NCBI GenBank assembly: GCA_009773375.1
Contig: WRPH01000008.1
Location: 1 to 64,000 of the forward strand
Origin: Paracoccaceae bacterium
Lineage (GTDB): Bacteria > Pseudomonadota > Alphaproteobacteria > Rhodobacterales > Rhodobacteraceae
Length of the DNA stretch: 64,000 nucleotides
Direction: 5' to 3'
This document shows, in pieces, positions 44,429-55,394 of the stretch (positions are counted from its first letter, which is position 1; every line of letters begins with the position of its first letter). The notes below the pieces were generated by a model. That model was not told the DNA's origin, searched no databases, and saw nothing but the letters and a program-made list of their open reading frames with translations. A program made the position numbers and the translations under genes.

Positions 44429-47400
44429 TCAGACGTCTTCCACCATCAGCACACCCTGCATCGCCTTGATCGCGCCCTTGATCTGCGGCGTCACTGGGTA
44501 TGCATTCGGCAAGGTCAGATCAATCTCGCGGCCCTGATCATCGGCGACACAGAGCGTGATCTGCGCCCGCGTCCGGCCTTCGACCTTGGCCAGCAGCGCC
44601 GCAATCGACATCGCCGCCTCTGGCCGGTTCAGGTGAATCCGCAGCGCCTGCGCCCCGGCCTGATCCGCCACCTGATCAATCGGCTGCACCGCATTGGCCA
44701 GCAGTTTCAGCGTGTCGCCCTCCAGTTCCGCCTTCACCGTCAGCACTACATTCTTGCCCGGCTCCAGCAGATCGCGCGCGGCTTCCAGCGTATCGGAGAA
44801 CACCGTCACCTCGTAGAGCCCGGTCGGGTCCGACAGCGACACGAAGGCAAAGCGGTTGCCCTTGGCGGATTTGCGTTCCTGCTTTGCTGCCACCGATCCG
44901 GCCAGTTTGGCGATACATGGCCCACGTTCGGCCTGCGCTGCCACTTCGGTCAGCGTCTTCACATCCCGGCGTTTCAGCGCTGACATGTAATCATCCAGCG
45001 GATGCCCCGACAGATAGAACCCGATCGCCAGATGTTCCTGTGTCAGCCGTTCGACCGGCTGCCAATCATCCCGGAACGGCAGCCGCGGTTCGGGAATATC
45101 TGCCCCCGCCTCGCCGAACAGGCTGACCTGATTGGAGGATTTCGCCTCATGGATCGCCGCCGAATAGGCCACCAGAGCATCGAGGCCTTCAAACACCCGC
45201 GCGCGGTTGGCGTCCAGCACATCGAACGCCCCGGCCCGCGCCAGCATTTCCAGCGGCCGCTTGCCGACGCGTTTCAGATCGACCCGGCGCGCGAAATCGA
45301 ACAGCGTCGCAAACGGCTTTTCGCCCGCCTCGCCATGCCGCGCTGCCACGATCAGCTGCATCGCCTCGACGCCGACGCCCTTCAGCGCGCCCAGCGCATA
45401 AACCACCGCACCATCGCGGACCGTGAACGTTGCCAGCGAGGCATTCACGCAAGGCGCCACTGTCTTGATGCCCAGCTTGCCGACTTCGCGCTTATAGATC
45501 GCCAGCTTGTCGGTCAGATGGATATCGCAGTTCATCACCCCGGCCATGAATTCGACCGGGTAATTCGCCTTCAGATACGCGGTCTGATACGACACCACCG
45601 CATAGGCCGCCGCGTGCGATTTGTTGAAGCCGTAGTTGGCAAATTTCTCCAGCAGGTCAAAGACTTCGCCCGCCTTGTCCTTCGGCACGTTATGGGTCTT
45701 GGCAGCACCTTCGATGAACTTCGGGCGTTCCTTCGCCATTTCCTCGGGGTTCTTCTTGCCCATGGCGCGGCGCAGCAGGTCGGCGCCGCCAAGGCTATAC
45801 CCCGCCATGACCTGAGCAATCTGCATCACCTGTTCCTGGTAAACGATGATGCCTTGGGTTTCCGCCAGAATATGATCAATCGTCGGGTGGATCGATTCCA
45901 GATCCTTCAGCCCGTTCTTCACCTCGCAATAGGTCGGAATATTCTCCATCGGGCCGGGACGATACAGCGCCACCAGTGCCACGATATCCTCGATGCAGGT
46001 CGGCTTCATCCGGCGCAGCGCATCCATCATGCCGCTGGATTCCACCTGAAACACCGCGACCGTTTTTGCCGCCGCGTAGAGGTCATACGACGGCTTGTCG
46101 TCCAGCGGGATCAGCGAAATATCAATCTCCACGCCGCGCAGCTTCAAAAGATCCAGCGCGTTCTGGATCACCGTCAGCGTCTTCAGGCCCAGAAAGTCGA
46201 ACTTCACCAGCCCGGCCTGTTCCACCCATTTCATGTTGAACTGGGTGGCTGGCATGTCTGATCGCGGGTCTTGATAAAGCGGCACCAGTTCGTCCAGCGG
46301 CCGGTCGCCAATCACCACGCCAGCGGCGTGGGTTGACGCGTTGCGATACAGACCTTCGATCTGCGCGCCATAATTCAGCAGCCGGGCAACGACTTCTTCC
46401 TTGGCCGCCTCGCGCAGTCGCGGTTCATCCGCCAGCGCCTTGGTGATCGAAACCGGCTTCACCCCCTCCAGCGGGATCATCTTGGAAAGCCGGTCCACCT
46501 GGCCATAAGACATTTGCAACACGCGCCCCACGTCGCGCACCGCCGCTTTCGACAACAGCGCGCCGAAGGTGATGATCTGCCCCACCTTGTCGCGGCCATA
46601 TTTGCCCTGCACATAGCGGATCACCTCTTCGCGGCGGTCCATGCAGAAGTCGATATCGAAGTCGGGCATCGACACCCGTTCGGGGTTCAGAAAGCGTTCA
46701 AACAGCAGGGCATAGCGCAGCGGGTCCAGATCGGTGATGGTCAGCGCATAGGCGACCAAAGACCCGGCCCCCGAGCCCCGCCCCGGCCCGACCGGAATGT
46801 TGTGATCCTTCGCCCATTTGATGAAATCGGCCACGATCAGGAAATAGCCGGGAAACCCCATCTTCTCGATGATGCCCAGCTCGAAATCCAGACGCGCCTG
46901 ATAGTCTTCCGGCGTCACCGCATGCGGGATGATCGCCAGCCGCCGTTGCAGGCCTGCATTGGCCTGCCTGCGCAACTCGTTCACCTCGTCATCGGCAAAC
47001 TTCGGCAGGATCGGCTTGCGCTTGTAGGTGGCAAAGGCGCAGCGGCGGGCGATTTCCACCGTGTTTTCTACCGCTTCCGGCAGATCGGCGAACAGCGTCA
47101 CCATTTCCGCTTCGGTCTTGAAATAGTGCTGCGGGGTCAAGCGGCGGCGCGGCTGCTGCTGATCAACATAAGCGCCTTCCGCGATGCAGATCAGCGCGTC
47201 ATGCGCCTCATACATCTCGGTCTTCGGGAAATAGACGTCATTGGTCGCCACCAACGGCAGGTCCAGTTCGTAAGCCGTCTCGATGAACCAGCGCTCGGTC
47301 GCAGCTTCGGCATCTGTCAACCGGCCACCTTCGCCGGGATGGCGCTGCAATTCCACATAAAGTCGGCCCGGATAGGCCACAGCCAACCGCTCAAGCAACG

Positions 47401-47869
47401 CCCGCGCTTTCGGCAATTGCGCCGTCTGCACCAACCGCCCCAACGGCCCATCCGCGCCGCCGGTCAGGCAGATCAACCCGCCCGTGTAGCGCTCCAGTTC
47501 CGCCACCGTCACCTGCGGCAACTGCCCGTTCTTGTCGATATACAGGCACGAGTTCAGCTTCATCAGGTTCATGTAACCCGGCTCATCCTGTGCCAGCAGC
47601 ACCAGCGCGGCAGGCGCGCGCGGCTTCTCCCCCGGCACCCCCGGATCATAGGCCACCGAGACCTGACAGCCGACAATCGGCTGCACGCCATTATCCTTGG
47701 CCGTGACCGAAAACTCCAACGCCGCGAACATGTTGTTGCTATCGGTCACCGCCACCGCCGGCATTTCCAGCTTGGCGCACAGCTTGCACAGCGCCTTCAC
47801 CGGCACAGCGCCTTCCAGCAGCGAATGTTCGGTATGGGTGCGCAGATGGATGAATCGAGGTGCTGACAT
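44429..47869 (-). CDS. dnaE: DNA polymerase III alpha subunit
   Basis: 1146 residues. The replicative polymerase. N-terminal PHP domain (FIHLRTHTEHSLLEGAVPVK in pieces, residues ~5-280); palm with GPGRGSGAGSLVAYAL near residue 365 and the catalytic PDFDIDFCMDRR near 405; a tandem helix-hairpin-helix and OB-fold region towards the C-terminus. Full length with no interruption. It is divergent from xdhA, and the ~230 bp between them carries both promoters. Confidence 0.97.
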   Translation of the reverse strand: MSAPRFIHLRTHTEHSLLEGAVPVKALCKLCAKLEMPAVAVTDSNNMFAALEFSVTAKDNGVQPIVGCQVSVAYDPGVPGEKPRAPAALVLLAQDEPGYMNLMKLNSCLYIDKNGQLPQVTVAELERYTGGLICLTGGADGPLGRLVQTAQLPKARALLERLAVAYPGRLYVELQRHPGEGGRLTDAEAATERWFIETAYELDLPLVATNDVYFPKTEMYEAHDALICIAEGAYVDQQQPRRRLTPQHYFKTEAEMVTLFADLPEAVENTVEIARRCAFATYKRKPILPKFADDEVNELRRQANAGLQRRLAIIPHAVTPEDYQARLDFELGIIEKMGFPGYFLIVADFIKWAKDHNIPVGPGRGSGAGSLVAYALTITDLDPLRYALLFERFLNPERVSMPDFDIDFCMDRREEVIRYVQGKYGRDKVGQIITFGALLSKAAVRDVGRVLQMSYGQVDRLSKMIPLEGVKPVSITKALADEPRLREAAKEEVVARLLNYGAQIEGLYRNASTHAAGVVIGDRPLDELVPLYQDPRSDMPATQFNMKWVEQAGLVKFDFLGLKTLTVIQNALDLLKLRGVEIDISLIPLDDKPSYDLYAAAKTVAVFQVESSGMMDALRRMKPTCIEDIVALVALYRPGPMENIPTYCEVKNGLKDLESIHPTIDHILAETQGIIVYQEQVMQIAQVMAGYSLGGADLLRRAMGKKNPEEMAKERPKFIEGAAKTHNVPKDKAGEVFDLLEKFANYGFNKSHAAAYAVVSYQTAYLKANYPVEFMAGVMNCDIHLTDKLAIYKREVGKLGIKTVAPCVNASLATFTVRDGAVVYALGALKGVGVEAMQLIVAARHGEAGEKPFATLFDFARRVDLKRVGKRPLEMLARAGAFDVLDANRARVFEGLDALVAYSAAIHEAKSSNQVSLFGEAGADIPEPRLPFRDDWQPVERLTQEHLAIGFYLSGHPLDDYMSALKRRDVKTLTEVAAQAERGPCIAKLAGSVAAKQERKSAKGNRFAFVSLSDPTGLYEVTVFSDTLEAARDLLEPGKNVVLTVKAELEGDTLKLLANAVQPIDQVADQAGAQALRIHLNRPEAAMSIAALLAKVEGRTRAQITLCVADDQGREIDLTLPNAYPVTPQIKGAIKAMQGVLMVEDV

Positions 47870-48101
47870 AGGCCCACCCTAGCCAAGCCCGGCCCGGAAC
47901 GAAAGCCCGCGCCATTGCCTTGGAAATCTTGAAACTGCTTCCAAAAATCGCCAAAAGGTAGCGCTTGTCAGAATCCTCTGGCGCAGGCTTCATAAACGTC
48001 ACAACAATGACAACAAGCCAAAAGGTCGCGTGTCCCGCTTTACGCCGCATCGGGCGGGTGCGCAGATGACCACAAACGCAAAGAAGGCGGCGGGGCAAGA
48101 C

Positions 48102-49511
48102 ATGACCGAAGTTGCGTTTCTTCTCAACGGAACGCCGGTGCGCATTGCGGCCGAAGCCCCGACGCGCACACTTCTGGATTTCTTGCGCGAAGACCAATCG
48201 CTTTGCGGCACCAAAGAAGGCTGCAATGAAGGCGATTGCGGTGCCTGCACCGTCATGGTCACTGATGCCGCCGGGTCGCGCGCGCTGAACGCCTGCATTC
48301 TGTTCCTGCCACAACTGCACGGCAAAGCCGTCCGCACCGTCGAAGGCATCTCAGGCCCTAACGGTGCCCTTCACCCGGTGCAAACCGAGATGATTACTCA
48401 CCACGGCAGCCAGTGCGGCTTTTGCACCCCCGGTTTCATCGTCTCGATGGCCACCGCGCATCTGAACGGCCAGACCGATCACGACACCAGCCTTGCAGGC
48501 AACCTCTGCCGCTGCACCGGCTACGCCCCGATCATCCGCGCCGCCACCGCCGCCGAAGCCGCCCCCATCCCCGACTGGATCAAAACCGACGCGGGCATCC
48601 TCTCTGCGCAAATATCCTCGGGGGGGGAGGCCGCAGGCCGGGGGGGGCAGACAGCCCCCCCTTTCTGCCCGACCAATTCCGATGATTTTGCCGACTGGTA
48701 TCTGCAACACCCCGACGCCACGCTGATCGCCGGGGCCACCGATATCGGGCTCTGGGTCACCAAACAGCTGCGCGATCTGGGTCAGATCGCCTTTCTGAAC
48801 CGCATCGCCGATCTGCAACACATCGAACGCCAGGGCGGCCAGCTGCATATCGGCGCAGGCGTCACCATCACCCAGCTGCGCGCCAGCATTGCCCCGCTGC
48901 ACCCGTCCTTTGCCGAACTGCTGCGCCGTTTCGCCTCGGAGCAGGTCCGCAACGCCGCCACCATCGGCGGCAATATCGCCAATGGCTCGCCGATCGGCGA
49001 CGCGCCACCCGCGCTGATCGCGCTGGGGGCCACGCTGCATCTGCGCCAAGGCGATGACCTGCGCTCGATCCCGCTGGAGAATTTTTTCCTCGACTACCGC
49101 AAGCAAGACCGCCGCCCCGGTGAATTCGTCGCCGGTATCTCAATCCCCGAAAGCACCCCTGCCCTGCGCTGCTACAAGCTGTCAAAACGCTTCGATCAGG
49201 ATATTTCCGCCGTGCTCGGCTGCTTCAACATCACGGTTGAAAACGGCACCGTCACCTCTGCCCGCATCGCCTTTGGCGGTATGGCGGGTATCCCCAAACG
49301 CGCCAGCGCTGTTGAGGCCGCCGTCTTGAACCAACCATGGAGCCTTGCAACCATCATCAAAGCCCTGCCCACCTTCGCGCAAGATTTCCAGCCGCTCAGC
49401 GATATGCGCGCCTCGGCCGACTACCGCCTGACCGCCGCACAGAACCTGTTGATCCGCTATTTCCACGACCGCGCCGGAACCGCGACCGACGTTCTACAGG
49501 TGCAAGCATGA
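48102..49511 (+). CDS. xdhA: Xanthine dehydrogenase small subunit (2Fe-2S/FAD)
   Basis: About 469 residues. N-terminal plant-type ferredoxin domain ([15 protein letters not shown] near residue 36) and second cluster (CGFCTPGF ~105; CRCTGY ~137). The FAD domain runs from ~200 with [12 protein letters not shown], and [14 protein letters not shown] near residue 285. The chosen ATG has GGGGCAAGA upstream; earlier in-frame starts at 48066 and 48030 are possible. The linker (~165-190) is encoded by an in-frame copy of a dispersed G-rich repeat. It overlaps xdhB as ATGA. Confidence 0.95.
   Translation: MTEVAFLLNGTPVRIAAEAPTRTLLDFLREDQSLCGTKEGCNEGDCGACTVMVTDAAGSRALNACILFLPQLHGKAVRTVEGISGPNGALHPVQTEMITHHGSQCGFCTPGFIVSMATAHLNGQTDHDTSLAGNLCRCTGYAPIIRAATAAEAAPIPDWIKTDAGILSAQISSGGEAAGRGGQTAPPFCPTNSDDFADWYLQHPDATLIAGATDIGLWVTKQLRDLGQIAFLNRIADLQHIERQGGQLHIGAGVTITQLRASIAPLHPSFAELLRRFASEQVRNAATIGGNIANGSPIGDAPPALIALGATLHLRQGDDLRSIPLENFFLDYRKQDRRPGEFVAGISIPESTPALRCYKLSKRFDQDISAVLGCFNITVENGTVTSARIAFGGMAGIPKRASAVEAAVLNQPWSLATIIKALPTFAQDFQPLSDMRASADYRLTAAQNLLIRYFHDRAGTATDVLQVQA
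48596..48662. repeat. Dispersed AAATATCC/G-run repeat inside xdhA
   Basis: CATCCTCTCTGC-GCAAATATCCT followed by long G-runs and a GGGGGGC/GCCCCCC hairpin lies within the xdhA reading frame. It adds a Gly/Ala/Gln-rich linker ([16 protein letters not shown]) between the iron-sulfur and FAD domains without breaking the frame. Its first ~24 bases match the repeat at 62341. Confidence 0.7.
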
Positions 49512-51862
49512 GCATCGGCAAACCCCTGCCCCACGACAGCGCGCTGCTACATGTCACCGGAGCCGCCCGCTATCTCGATGATCTGCCGCTGCCCGCAGGC
49601 GCGCTGCATCTGGCCTTTGGCCTGTCCACCTGCGCGCATGGTGAAATCACCACCATCGACCTGTCTGCCGTCCGCGCAGCCCACGGCGTTGTCGCGGTAT
49701 TTTCCGCCGCCGACTTCCCCGAAATGCCCGATTGCAGCCCCTCGACCCATGACGAGCCGCTGCTGGCCACCGGCATCGTGCATTACGTCGGCCAGCCGAT
49801 CTTCCTTGTCGTCGCCGACAGCCACCTGAACGCCCGCAAGGCCGCCCGGCTTGGCCAGATCACCTACACCGAACGCCCGGCGCTGCTGAGCGTCGATGAC
49901 GCGCTCGCCGCCAATTCCCGCTTTGAACAAGGCCCGATCATCTGGACCAAGGGCGACGTCGCCCGCGCCATCGCCGCCGCCCCGCAGCAGATCGAGGGCA
50001 GCTTCGAGGTCGGCGGCCAAGAGCATTTCTATCTGGAAGGCCAGATCGCCGCCTGCCTGCCGCAAGAAGACGGCATGCATATCTACGCTTCCACCCAGCA
50101 CCCGACCGAGATTCAGCACAAGGTTGCGCATGCCCTGCACCTGCCGATGACCGCCGTTCGGGTGGAGACCCGGCGGATGGGCGGCGGCTTTGGCGGCAAG
50201 GAAAGTCAGGGCAACGCGCTGGCCATCGCCTGCGCCGTGGCCGCACGCGCCACCGGGCGCGCCTGCAAGATGCGCTACGACCGCGATGATGACATGATGA
50301 TCACCGGCAAGCGCCACGATCTGCGCATCCGCTACCGCGCCGGGATCGACGCTGCGGGCCGCATTCTCGGCCTTGAATTCACCCACCTGCTGCGCTGTGG
50401 CTGGGCGCAAGACCTGTCGCTGCCGGTGGCCGACCGCGCCATGCTGCATGCCGACAACTGTTACCACCTGCCCGACATCCGCATCGAAAGCCACCGCCTG
50501 CGCACCAACACCCAATCCGCCACCGCCTTCCGTGGCTTTGGCGGCCCGCAAGGCATGATCGGCATCGAACGGGTGATGGACCACGCCGCCTTTGCCGTGG
50601 GGCGCGATCCGCTGGAGGTGCGCCGCGCCAACTTCTACCGCGCCGCCGACCCGCATGACGCAAGCAGCGGCCCCGGCACCGGCCATCGCGTAGGCTCCAC
50701 CTATTCGCCAAAGACTACCGCGCCGCAGACCACCCCCTATTTCATGGAAGTAGAAGATTTCATCGGTCACGAGCTGGTGGCAGAATTGGAAAAAACCGCC
50801 AATTATCAGGCCCGCAAAGCCGAAATCGCCGCCCATAATGCGAAAAATCCGATCCTGAAGCGTGGCATCGCGCTGACCCCGGTGAAATTCGGCATCTCTT
50901 TCACCCTGACATGGCTCAATCAGGCCGGAGCCTTGGTGCATGTGTATCAGGACGGCTCGATCCATCTGAACCACGGCGGCACTGAAATGGGTCAGGGCCT
51001 GAACCAGAAGGTCGCGCAAGTCGCGGCTTCGGTGTTCGGCGTTGATCCGGCGCAGGTGCAGATCACCGCCACCGACACCGGCAAGGTGCCGAACACCTCG
51101 GCCACCGCCGCCTCGTCCGGGTCCGATCTGAACGGCATGGCGGCGCAAGCGGCTTGCGAAACCATCAAGGGCCGGATGGCGGATTTCCTCGCCGACAAGT
51201 TCGGCACCCCAGCCAGCGCCGTCCGGTTTGAAGGCGGTATGATCAAGGCCGCAGGCGAGACCTTCGCCTTCGCGCAAGTCGCCGCATGGGCCTATCAGGC
51301 GCGGATTTCGCTGTCTTCGACCGGCTACTACGCCACGCCGAAAATCACCTGGGACAGGGTGCAAGGCAAAGGCCGCCCGTTCCTTTACTTCGCCTATGGC
51401 GCGGCGGTGACAGAGGTGGTGATCGACACCCTGACCGGCGAAAACCGCATCCTGCGCGCCGATCTCTTGCATGATACCGGCAGCAGCCTGAACCCGGCGC
51501 TGGATATCGGCCAGATCGAAGGCGCCTATGTGCAAGGCGCAGGCTGGCTGACCACCGAAGAACTGGTCTGGAACGCCAAGGGCCAGCTTACCACCCACGC
51601 GCCCTCCACCTACAAGATCCCCGCCTGTTCCGACCGCCCGCGCCGCTTCAACGTAGCTCTTTGGGGCAAGCCCAACCGCGAAAATACCGTCGGCAAATCC
51701 AAGGCGGTGGGCGAGCCGCCGTTCATGCTGGGCATTTCCGCCTTCTTCGCGCTGTCCAACGCGATTGCCGCCTGCGGTGACGGCTCGGTCTATCCGGCGC
51801 TGGATGCGCCCGCCACCGCCGAACGCATCCTCGCCGCCGTGCAAAGGCAGCGCCGTGTTTGA
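49508..51862 (+). CDS. xdhB: Xanthine dehydrogenase large subunit (molybdopterin)
   Basis: 784 residues. Oxidises hypoxanthine/xanthine towards urate at a molybdenum cofactor. Visible are the aldehyde-oxidase a/b hammerhead domain ([19 protein letters not shown] in pieces, N-terminal ~120), the cofactor loop [11 protein letters not shown] near residue 224, [11 protein letters not shown] near 340, [13 protein letters not shown] near 490, and the catalytic Glu region in VGEPPFMLG near 735. Translationally coupled on both sides. Confidence 0.96.
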   Translation: MSIGKPLPHDSALLHVTGAARYLDDLPLPAGALHLAFGLSTCAHGEITTIDLSAVRAAHGVVAVFSAADFPEMPDCSPSTHDEPLLATGIVHYVGQPIFLVVADSHLNARKAARLGQITYTERPALLSVDDALAANSRFEQGPIIWTKGDVARAIAAAPQQIEGSFEVGGQEHFYLEGQIAACLPQEDGMHIYASTQHPTEIQHKVAHALHLPMTAVRVETRRMGGGFGGKESQGNALAIACAVAARATGRACKMRYDRDDDMMITGKRHDLRIRYRAGIDAAGRILGLEFTHLLRCGWAQDLSLPVADRAMLHADNCYHLPDIRIESHRLRTNTQSATAFRGFGGPQGMIGIERVMDHAAFAVGRDPLEVRRANFYRAADPHDASSGPGTGHRVGSTYSPKTTAPQTTPYFMEVEDFIGHELVAELEKTANYQARKAEIAAHNAKNPILKRGIALTPVKFGISFTLTWLNQAGALVHVYQDGSIHLNHGGTEMGQGLNQKVAQVAASVFGVDPAQVQITATDTGKVPNTSATAASSGSDLNGMAAQAACETIKGRMADFLADKFGTPASAVRFEGGMIKAAGETFAFAQVAAWAYQARISLSSTGYYATPKITWDRVQGKGRPFLYFAYGAAVTEVVIDTLTGENRILRADLLHDTGSSLNPALDIGQIEGAYVQGAGWLTTEELVWNAKGQLTTHAPSTYKIPACSDRPRRFNVALWGKPNRENTVGKSKAVGEPPFMLGISAFFALSNAIAACGDGSVYPALDAPATAERILAAVQRQRRV

Positions 51863-52787
51863 CCTTTGCGCCCTGCGCCAGACCATCGCCAGCCACGGCC
51901 CCACCGCCCGCGTGGTGATCGCCGCGCACCAAGGCTCCAGCCCGCGCGAGGTCGGGGCGGCGATGCTGGTCTGGGCGACAGGCCAATCCGGCACCATCGG
52001 CGGCGGCGCACTGGAACATCAAGCTGCGGCAGCGGCACGCGCCATGCTGTCCCAACCTGCCAGCCGCCTGACCCGGCACGCGCTTGGCCCCCAGCTTGGC
52101 CAGTGCTGCGGCGGCACCGTCACCCTGCTGACCGAGGTTTACCGCGCCGAAACCCTGCCCATCAAAGCCCCGCTGATCGCCCGCGCCATCACAGCCACGC
52201 CGATGCCACTGGCCGTCAAACGCCTGCTGGCAACCGCCCGCAATCAAGGCAACCTCCCCGCCCCCCAGTTGATCGACGGCTGGATGGTAGAACCGCTCGC
52301 TCAACCCTTGCGCCAGCTTTGGGTCTGGGGCGCAGGCCACGTTGGCCGCGCGCTGGTCCACACCCTCGCCCCGCTGCCCGATCTGGCGATCAGCTGGATC
52401 GACACCGCCGCCGACCGCTTCCCCGCCACCATGCCCGACAACACCCGCGCCCTGCCCGTGTCAAACCCCGCCAACGCCGTCGCCCTTGCCCCACAAGACG
52501 CCGAGCATCTGATCCTGACCTATTCCCACGCGCTCGATCTCGACCTCTGCCATCGCCTGCTCTCCCATGGCTTTTCCGCCTGCGGATTGATCGGATCGGC
52601 CACCAAATGGGCGCGCTTCCGGTCGCGACTGACCGCTTTGGGCCACGCCCCGCACACCATCACAAAGATCATTTGCCCGATCGGCGATCCGGCTTTAGGC
52701 AAGCATCCGCAGGCCATCGCCATCGGTGTTGCCAGCCAGTTCCTGCGACCGCACGCCCGCGCCCTGAAAAAGGAAATCGCCCGATGA
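51855..52787 (+). CDS. xdhC: XdhC, molybdenum-cofactor insertion chaperone
   Basis: About 310 residues. Binds and sulfurates/hands over Moco to XdhB. N-terminal XdhC domain: HQGSSPREVGAAMLV near residue 25, GGALEHQAA, and LGQCCGGTV near 75 with the Moco-related cysteines. A C-terminal Rossmann domain has WGAGHVGRALVH near residue 160. The GTG start at 51855 overlaps xdhB by 8 nt and has AAGG upstream; a longer open frame inside xdhB is not supported. Confidence 0.92.
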   Translation: MFDLCALRQTIASHGPTARVVIAAHQGSSPREVGAAMLVWATGQSGTIGGGALEHQAAAAARAMLSQPASRLTRHALGPQLGQCCGGTVTLLTEVYRAETLPIKAPLIARAITATPMPLAVKRLLATARNQGNLPAPQLIDGWMVEPLAQPLRQLWVWGAGHVGRALVHTLAPLPDLAISWIDTAADRFPATMPDNTRALPVSNPANAVALAPQDAEHLILTYSHALDLDLCHRLLSHGFSACGLIGSATKWARFRSRLTALGHAPHTITKIICPIGDPALGKHPQAIAIGVASQFLRPHARALKKEIAR

Positions 52788-54325
52788 CCAGCGCCAAACC
52801 CGTCCTTCTGTCGGTCGAGGGTATCACCAAGGCCTATCCCGGCGTGGTGGCGAATGCGGACGTGTCCTTCCAGATCCATCAGGGCGAGGTTCACGCGCTG
52901 CTGGGCGAAAATGGGGCCGGGAAATCGACGCTGGTGAAGATGATCTACGGGCTGGTCAAACCCGATCAGGGCCGCATGACCTGGCGCGGAGCCGCCTATG
53001 CCCCATCCGAACCCCGCGCCGCCCGTGCCGCTGGTGTGGCGATGGTGTTCCAGCATTTCTCGCTGTTCGAGGCTTTGAACGTGGCCGAAAACGTAGCGCT
53101 TGGCATGGAAAATCCGCCCGCGTTAGGCGCTCTGGCCGCGAAGATCACACAGGTTTCCGAAGCCTACGGCCTGCCCCTGGACCCGACCCGCATGGTCGGC
53201 GATCTGTCGGCGGGCGAACGCCAGCGGGTGGAAATCATCCGCTGCCTGCTGCAAGACCCGAAACTGTTGATCATGGATGAACCCACCTCGGTGCTGACCC
53301 CGCAAGAGGTGGACATCCTGTTCAAAACCCTGCGCCAGCTAGCCGCCGAGGGCACCGCGATTCTGTATATCAGCCACAAGCTGGAAGAAATCCGCGCGCT
53401 GTGTGACGAGGCCACCATCCTGCGCCGGGGCCGCGTGGTCGGCACCTGCACCCCGCGCGAGCGCACCGCGCGCGAGATGGCCGAGATGATGGTGGGCGCG
53501 GTGCTGACCCCGCCCGAACGCGGCGCAAAGAAAGACTGGGGCGACAACCACCCCGCACTGGAAATCACCAACCTCAGCGTCGAAAGCCCGATCCCGTTCG
53601 GAACCGCGCTGAAAGCCGTCAGCTTCACCGTCCAGCGCGGCGAGGTGCTGGGCATCGCAGGCGTCGCGGGCAACGGCCAGGACGAGCTGTTGCTGGCGCT
53701 GTCGGGCGAAATCAGAACCGCCGAAGGCATGGTCAAGGCCACCGGGGTTTCCGTCGGCCCGCTTGGCCCCAACGACCGCCGCCGCATCGGGTTTGTGATG
53801 GCCCCCGAAGACCGGCTTGGCCATGCCGCAGCCCCCGATATGTCCTTGGTCGAAAATGCCTTTCTGACCGGAGCCGTCCGCAAGGGCCTGACCAGGCACG
53901 GCTTCATCGACTGGGCCGCCACCCGCGATTTTGCCGACCGCATCATCAAGGCCTATGACGTGCGCACCCCCGGCAGCCATGTCGCGGCCCGCGCGCTGTC
54001 GGGCGGCAACCTGCAAAAATTCGTCATTGGCCGCGAGCTGTCGCAATCCCCCGATGTCATCGTGATCAACCAGCCGACATGGGGCGTCGATGCCGCCGCC
54101 GCCGCCGCCATTCGTCAGGCGATCCTTGACCGCGCCACCGAAGGTGCCGCCGTGGTGGTGATCAGTCAGGATCTGGATGAACTGCTGGAAATTTCCGACA
54201 GTTTCGCGGTGCTGAACGCCGGGCGGCTGACCGCGCCGCGCCCGGTCAAGGGGCTGACGATTGATCAGATTGGTTTGATGATGGGCGGTGCCCACGGCAT
54301 GGAGACCGCGCATGTTCCGGCTTGA
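52784..54325 (+). CDS. Nucleoside/purine ABC transporter ATPase (NupA/YufO type)
   Basis: 513 residues with two nucleotide-binding domains. First: GENGAGKSTLVKMIYG near residue 42, LSAGERQRVEI near 145, LIMDEPTSVLTPQE. Second: degenerate Walker A GVAGNGQDELL near 292, signature LSGGNLQKFVIGREL near 405. Partner of a BMP-type binding protein, hence the nucleoside/purine prediction. The ATG overlaps the xdhC stop (ATGA), tying uptake to xanthine oxidation in one transcript. Confidence 0.9.
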   Translation: MTSAKPVLLSVEGITKAYPGVVANADVSFQIHQGEVHALLGENGAGKSTLVKMIYGLVKPDQGRMTWRGAAYAPSEPRAARAAGVAMVFQHFSLFEALNVAENVALGMENPPALGALAAKITQVSEAYGLPLDPTRMVGDLSAGERQRVEIIRCLLQDPKLLIMDEPTSVLTPQEVDILFKTLRQLAAEGTAILYISHKLEEIRALCDEATILRRGRVVGTCTPRERTAREMAEMMVGAVLTPPERGAKKDWGDNHPALEITNLSVESPIPFGTALKAVSFTVQRGEVLGIAGVAGNGQDELLLALSGEIRTAEGMVKATGVSVGPLGPNDRRRIGFVMAPEDRLGHAAAPDMSLVENAFLTGAVRKGLTRHGFIDWAATRDFADRIIKAYDVRTPGSHVAARALSGGNLQKFVIGRELSQSPDVIVINQPTWGVDAAAAAAIRQAILDRATEGAAVVVISQDLDELLEISDSFAVLNAGRLTAPRPVKGLTIDQIGLMMGGAHGMETAHVPA

Positions 54326-55394
54326 AAAACGCCCCACCCCGTCGCGGTTCTGGACAGGGGCAACCCCGGTTGTCGCAGTGATCCTGACCATGCTGGCGGG
54401 CGGGCTGATGTTCGGCGTCCTTGGCAAGAACCCGTTCGAGGTGATCCGCACCATCTTCTGGGACCCGCTGTTTGGCGAATTCGCCTGGTATCTGCGCGGG
54501 CAATTGCTGGTCAAGGCCGGGCCGCTGATCCTGATTGCCGTCGGCCTGTCGCTGGGCTTTCGCGCCGGGATCTGGAACATCGGCGCAGAAGGCCAGTATA
54601 TCATGGGCGCGATCTTTGGCGCATCGGTCGGCCTTGCGGTGTTTCCCACCGAAAACCGGCTGATCTACCCGGTGATGATCGCAGCCGGAGCCTTCGGCGG
54701 CTGGGTCTGGGCGATGATCCCGGCGATCCTGAAAACCCGCTTCAACACCAACGAAATCCTTGTCTCGCTGATGCTGGTCTATGTCGCGCAATCCATCCTT
54801 GCGATGGCGGCACTGGGGTTCCTGCGCAACCCCGAGGGCGCAGGCTTTCCCGGCAGCCGCAATTTCAACAGCTACCCCGCCGCCTCCAACCCCGAGCTGA
54901 TCGCAGGCACCGGCATGCACTGGGGCGTTGTCGCGGCCTTCATCACCGTCATCGCCGCCTATGTCCTGCTGCAAAAGCACCTGCTTGGCTTTCAGATCAA
55001 GCTGTCGGGTCAGGCCCCCCGCGCCGCCCGCTTTCACGGCGTCAACCCGACCGCGCTGGTGGTGCTGTGCATGGGCATTTCCGGCGCGCTGGCCGGGCTT
55101 GCCGGCCTGTTCGAGGTCACTGGTCCCGCAGGCCAGATCAGCATTGATTTCAACACCGGCTACGGCTTTACCGCCATCATCGTCGCCTTCCTTGGTCGGC
55201 TGAACCCGCTTGGCATCCTGCTGGCGGGCCTGTTGATGGCGCTGACCTATATCGGCGGCGAAATGGCCTCGACCAACCTCGGCCTGCCCTCGGCTGCGAT
55301 TCAGGCCTTCCAAGGCATGCTGCTGTTCTTCCTGCTGGCGGTAGATGTGTTGTCCAACTACCGCGTCCGCATGTCGATGAAGGGAACCGCCTGA
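54312..55394 (+). CDS. Nucleoside/purine ABC transporter permease 1
   Basis: About 360 residues, eight to ten membrane helices. YufP/NupB family blocks: SLGFRAGIWNIGAEGQYIMGAI in pieces near residue 80, FNTNEILVSLMLVYVAQS near 145, and GLAGLFEVTG near 265. The ATG at 54312 (GGAG upstream) overlaps the ATPase gene by 14 nt. Confidence 0.92.
   Translation: MFRLEKRPTPSRFWTGATPVVAVILTMLAGGLMFGVLGKNPFEVIRTIFWDPLFGEFAWYLRGQLLVKAGPLILIAVGLSLGFRAGIWNIGAEGQYIMGAIFGASVGLAVFPTENRLIYPVMIAAGAFGGWVWAMIPAILKTRFNTNEILVSLMLVYVAQSILAMAALGFLRNPEGAGFPGSRNFNSYPAASNPELIAGTGMHWGVVAAFITVIAAYVLLQKHLLGFQIKLSGQAPRAARFHGVNPTALVVLCMGISGALAGLAGLFEVTGPAGQISIDFNTGYGFTAIIVAFLGRLNPLGILLAGLLMALTYIGGEMASTNLGLPSAAIQAFQGMLLFFLLAVDVLSNYRVRMSMKGTA

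Noticed and set aside
49547-51997. 816-codon minus-strand open frame
   Set aside because: Antisense to xdhB, which is intact.
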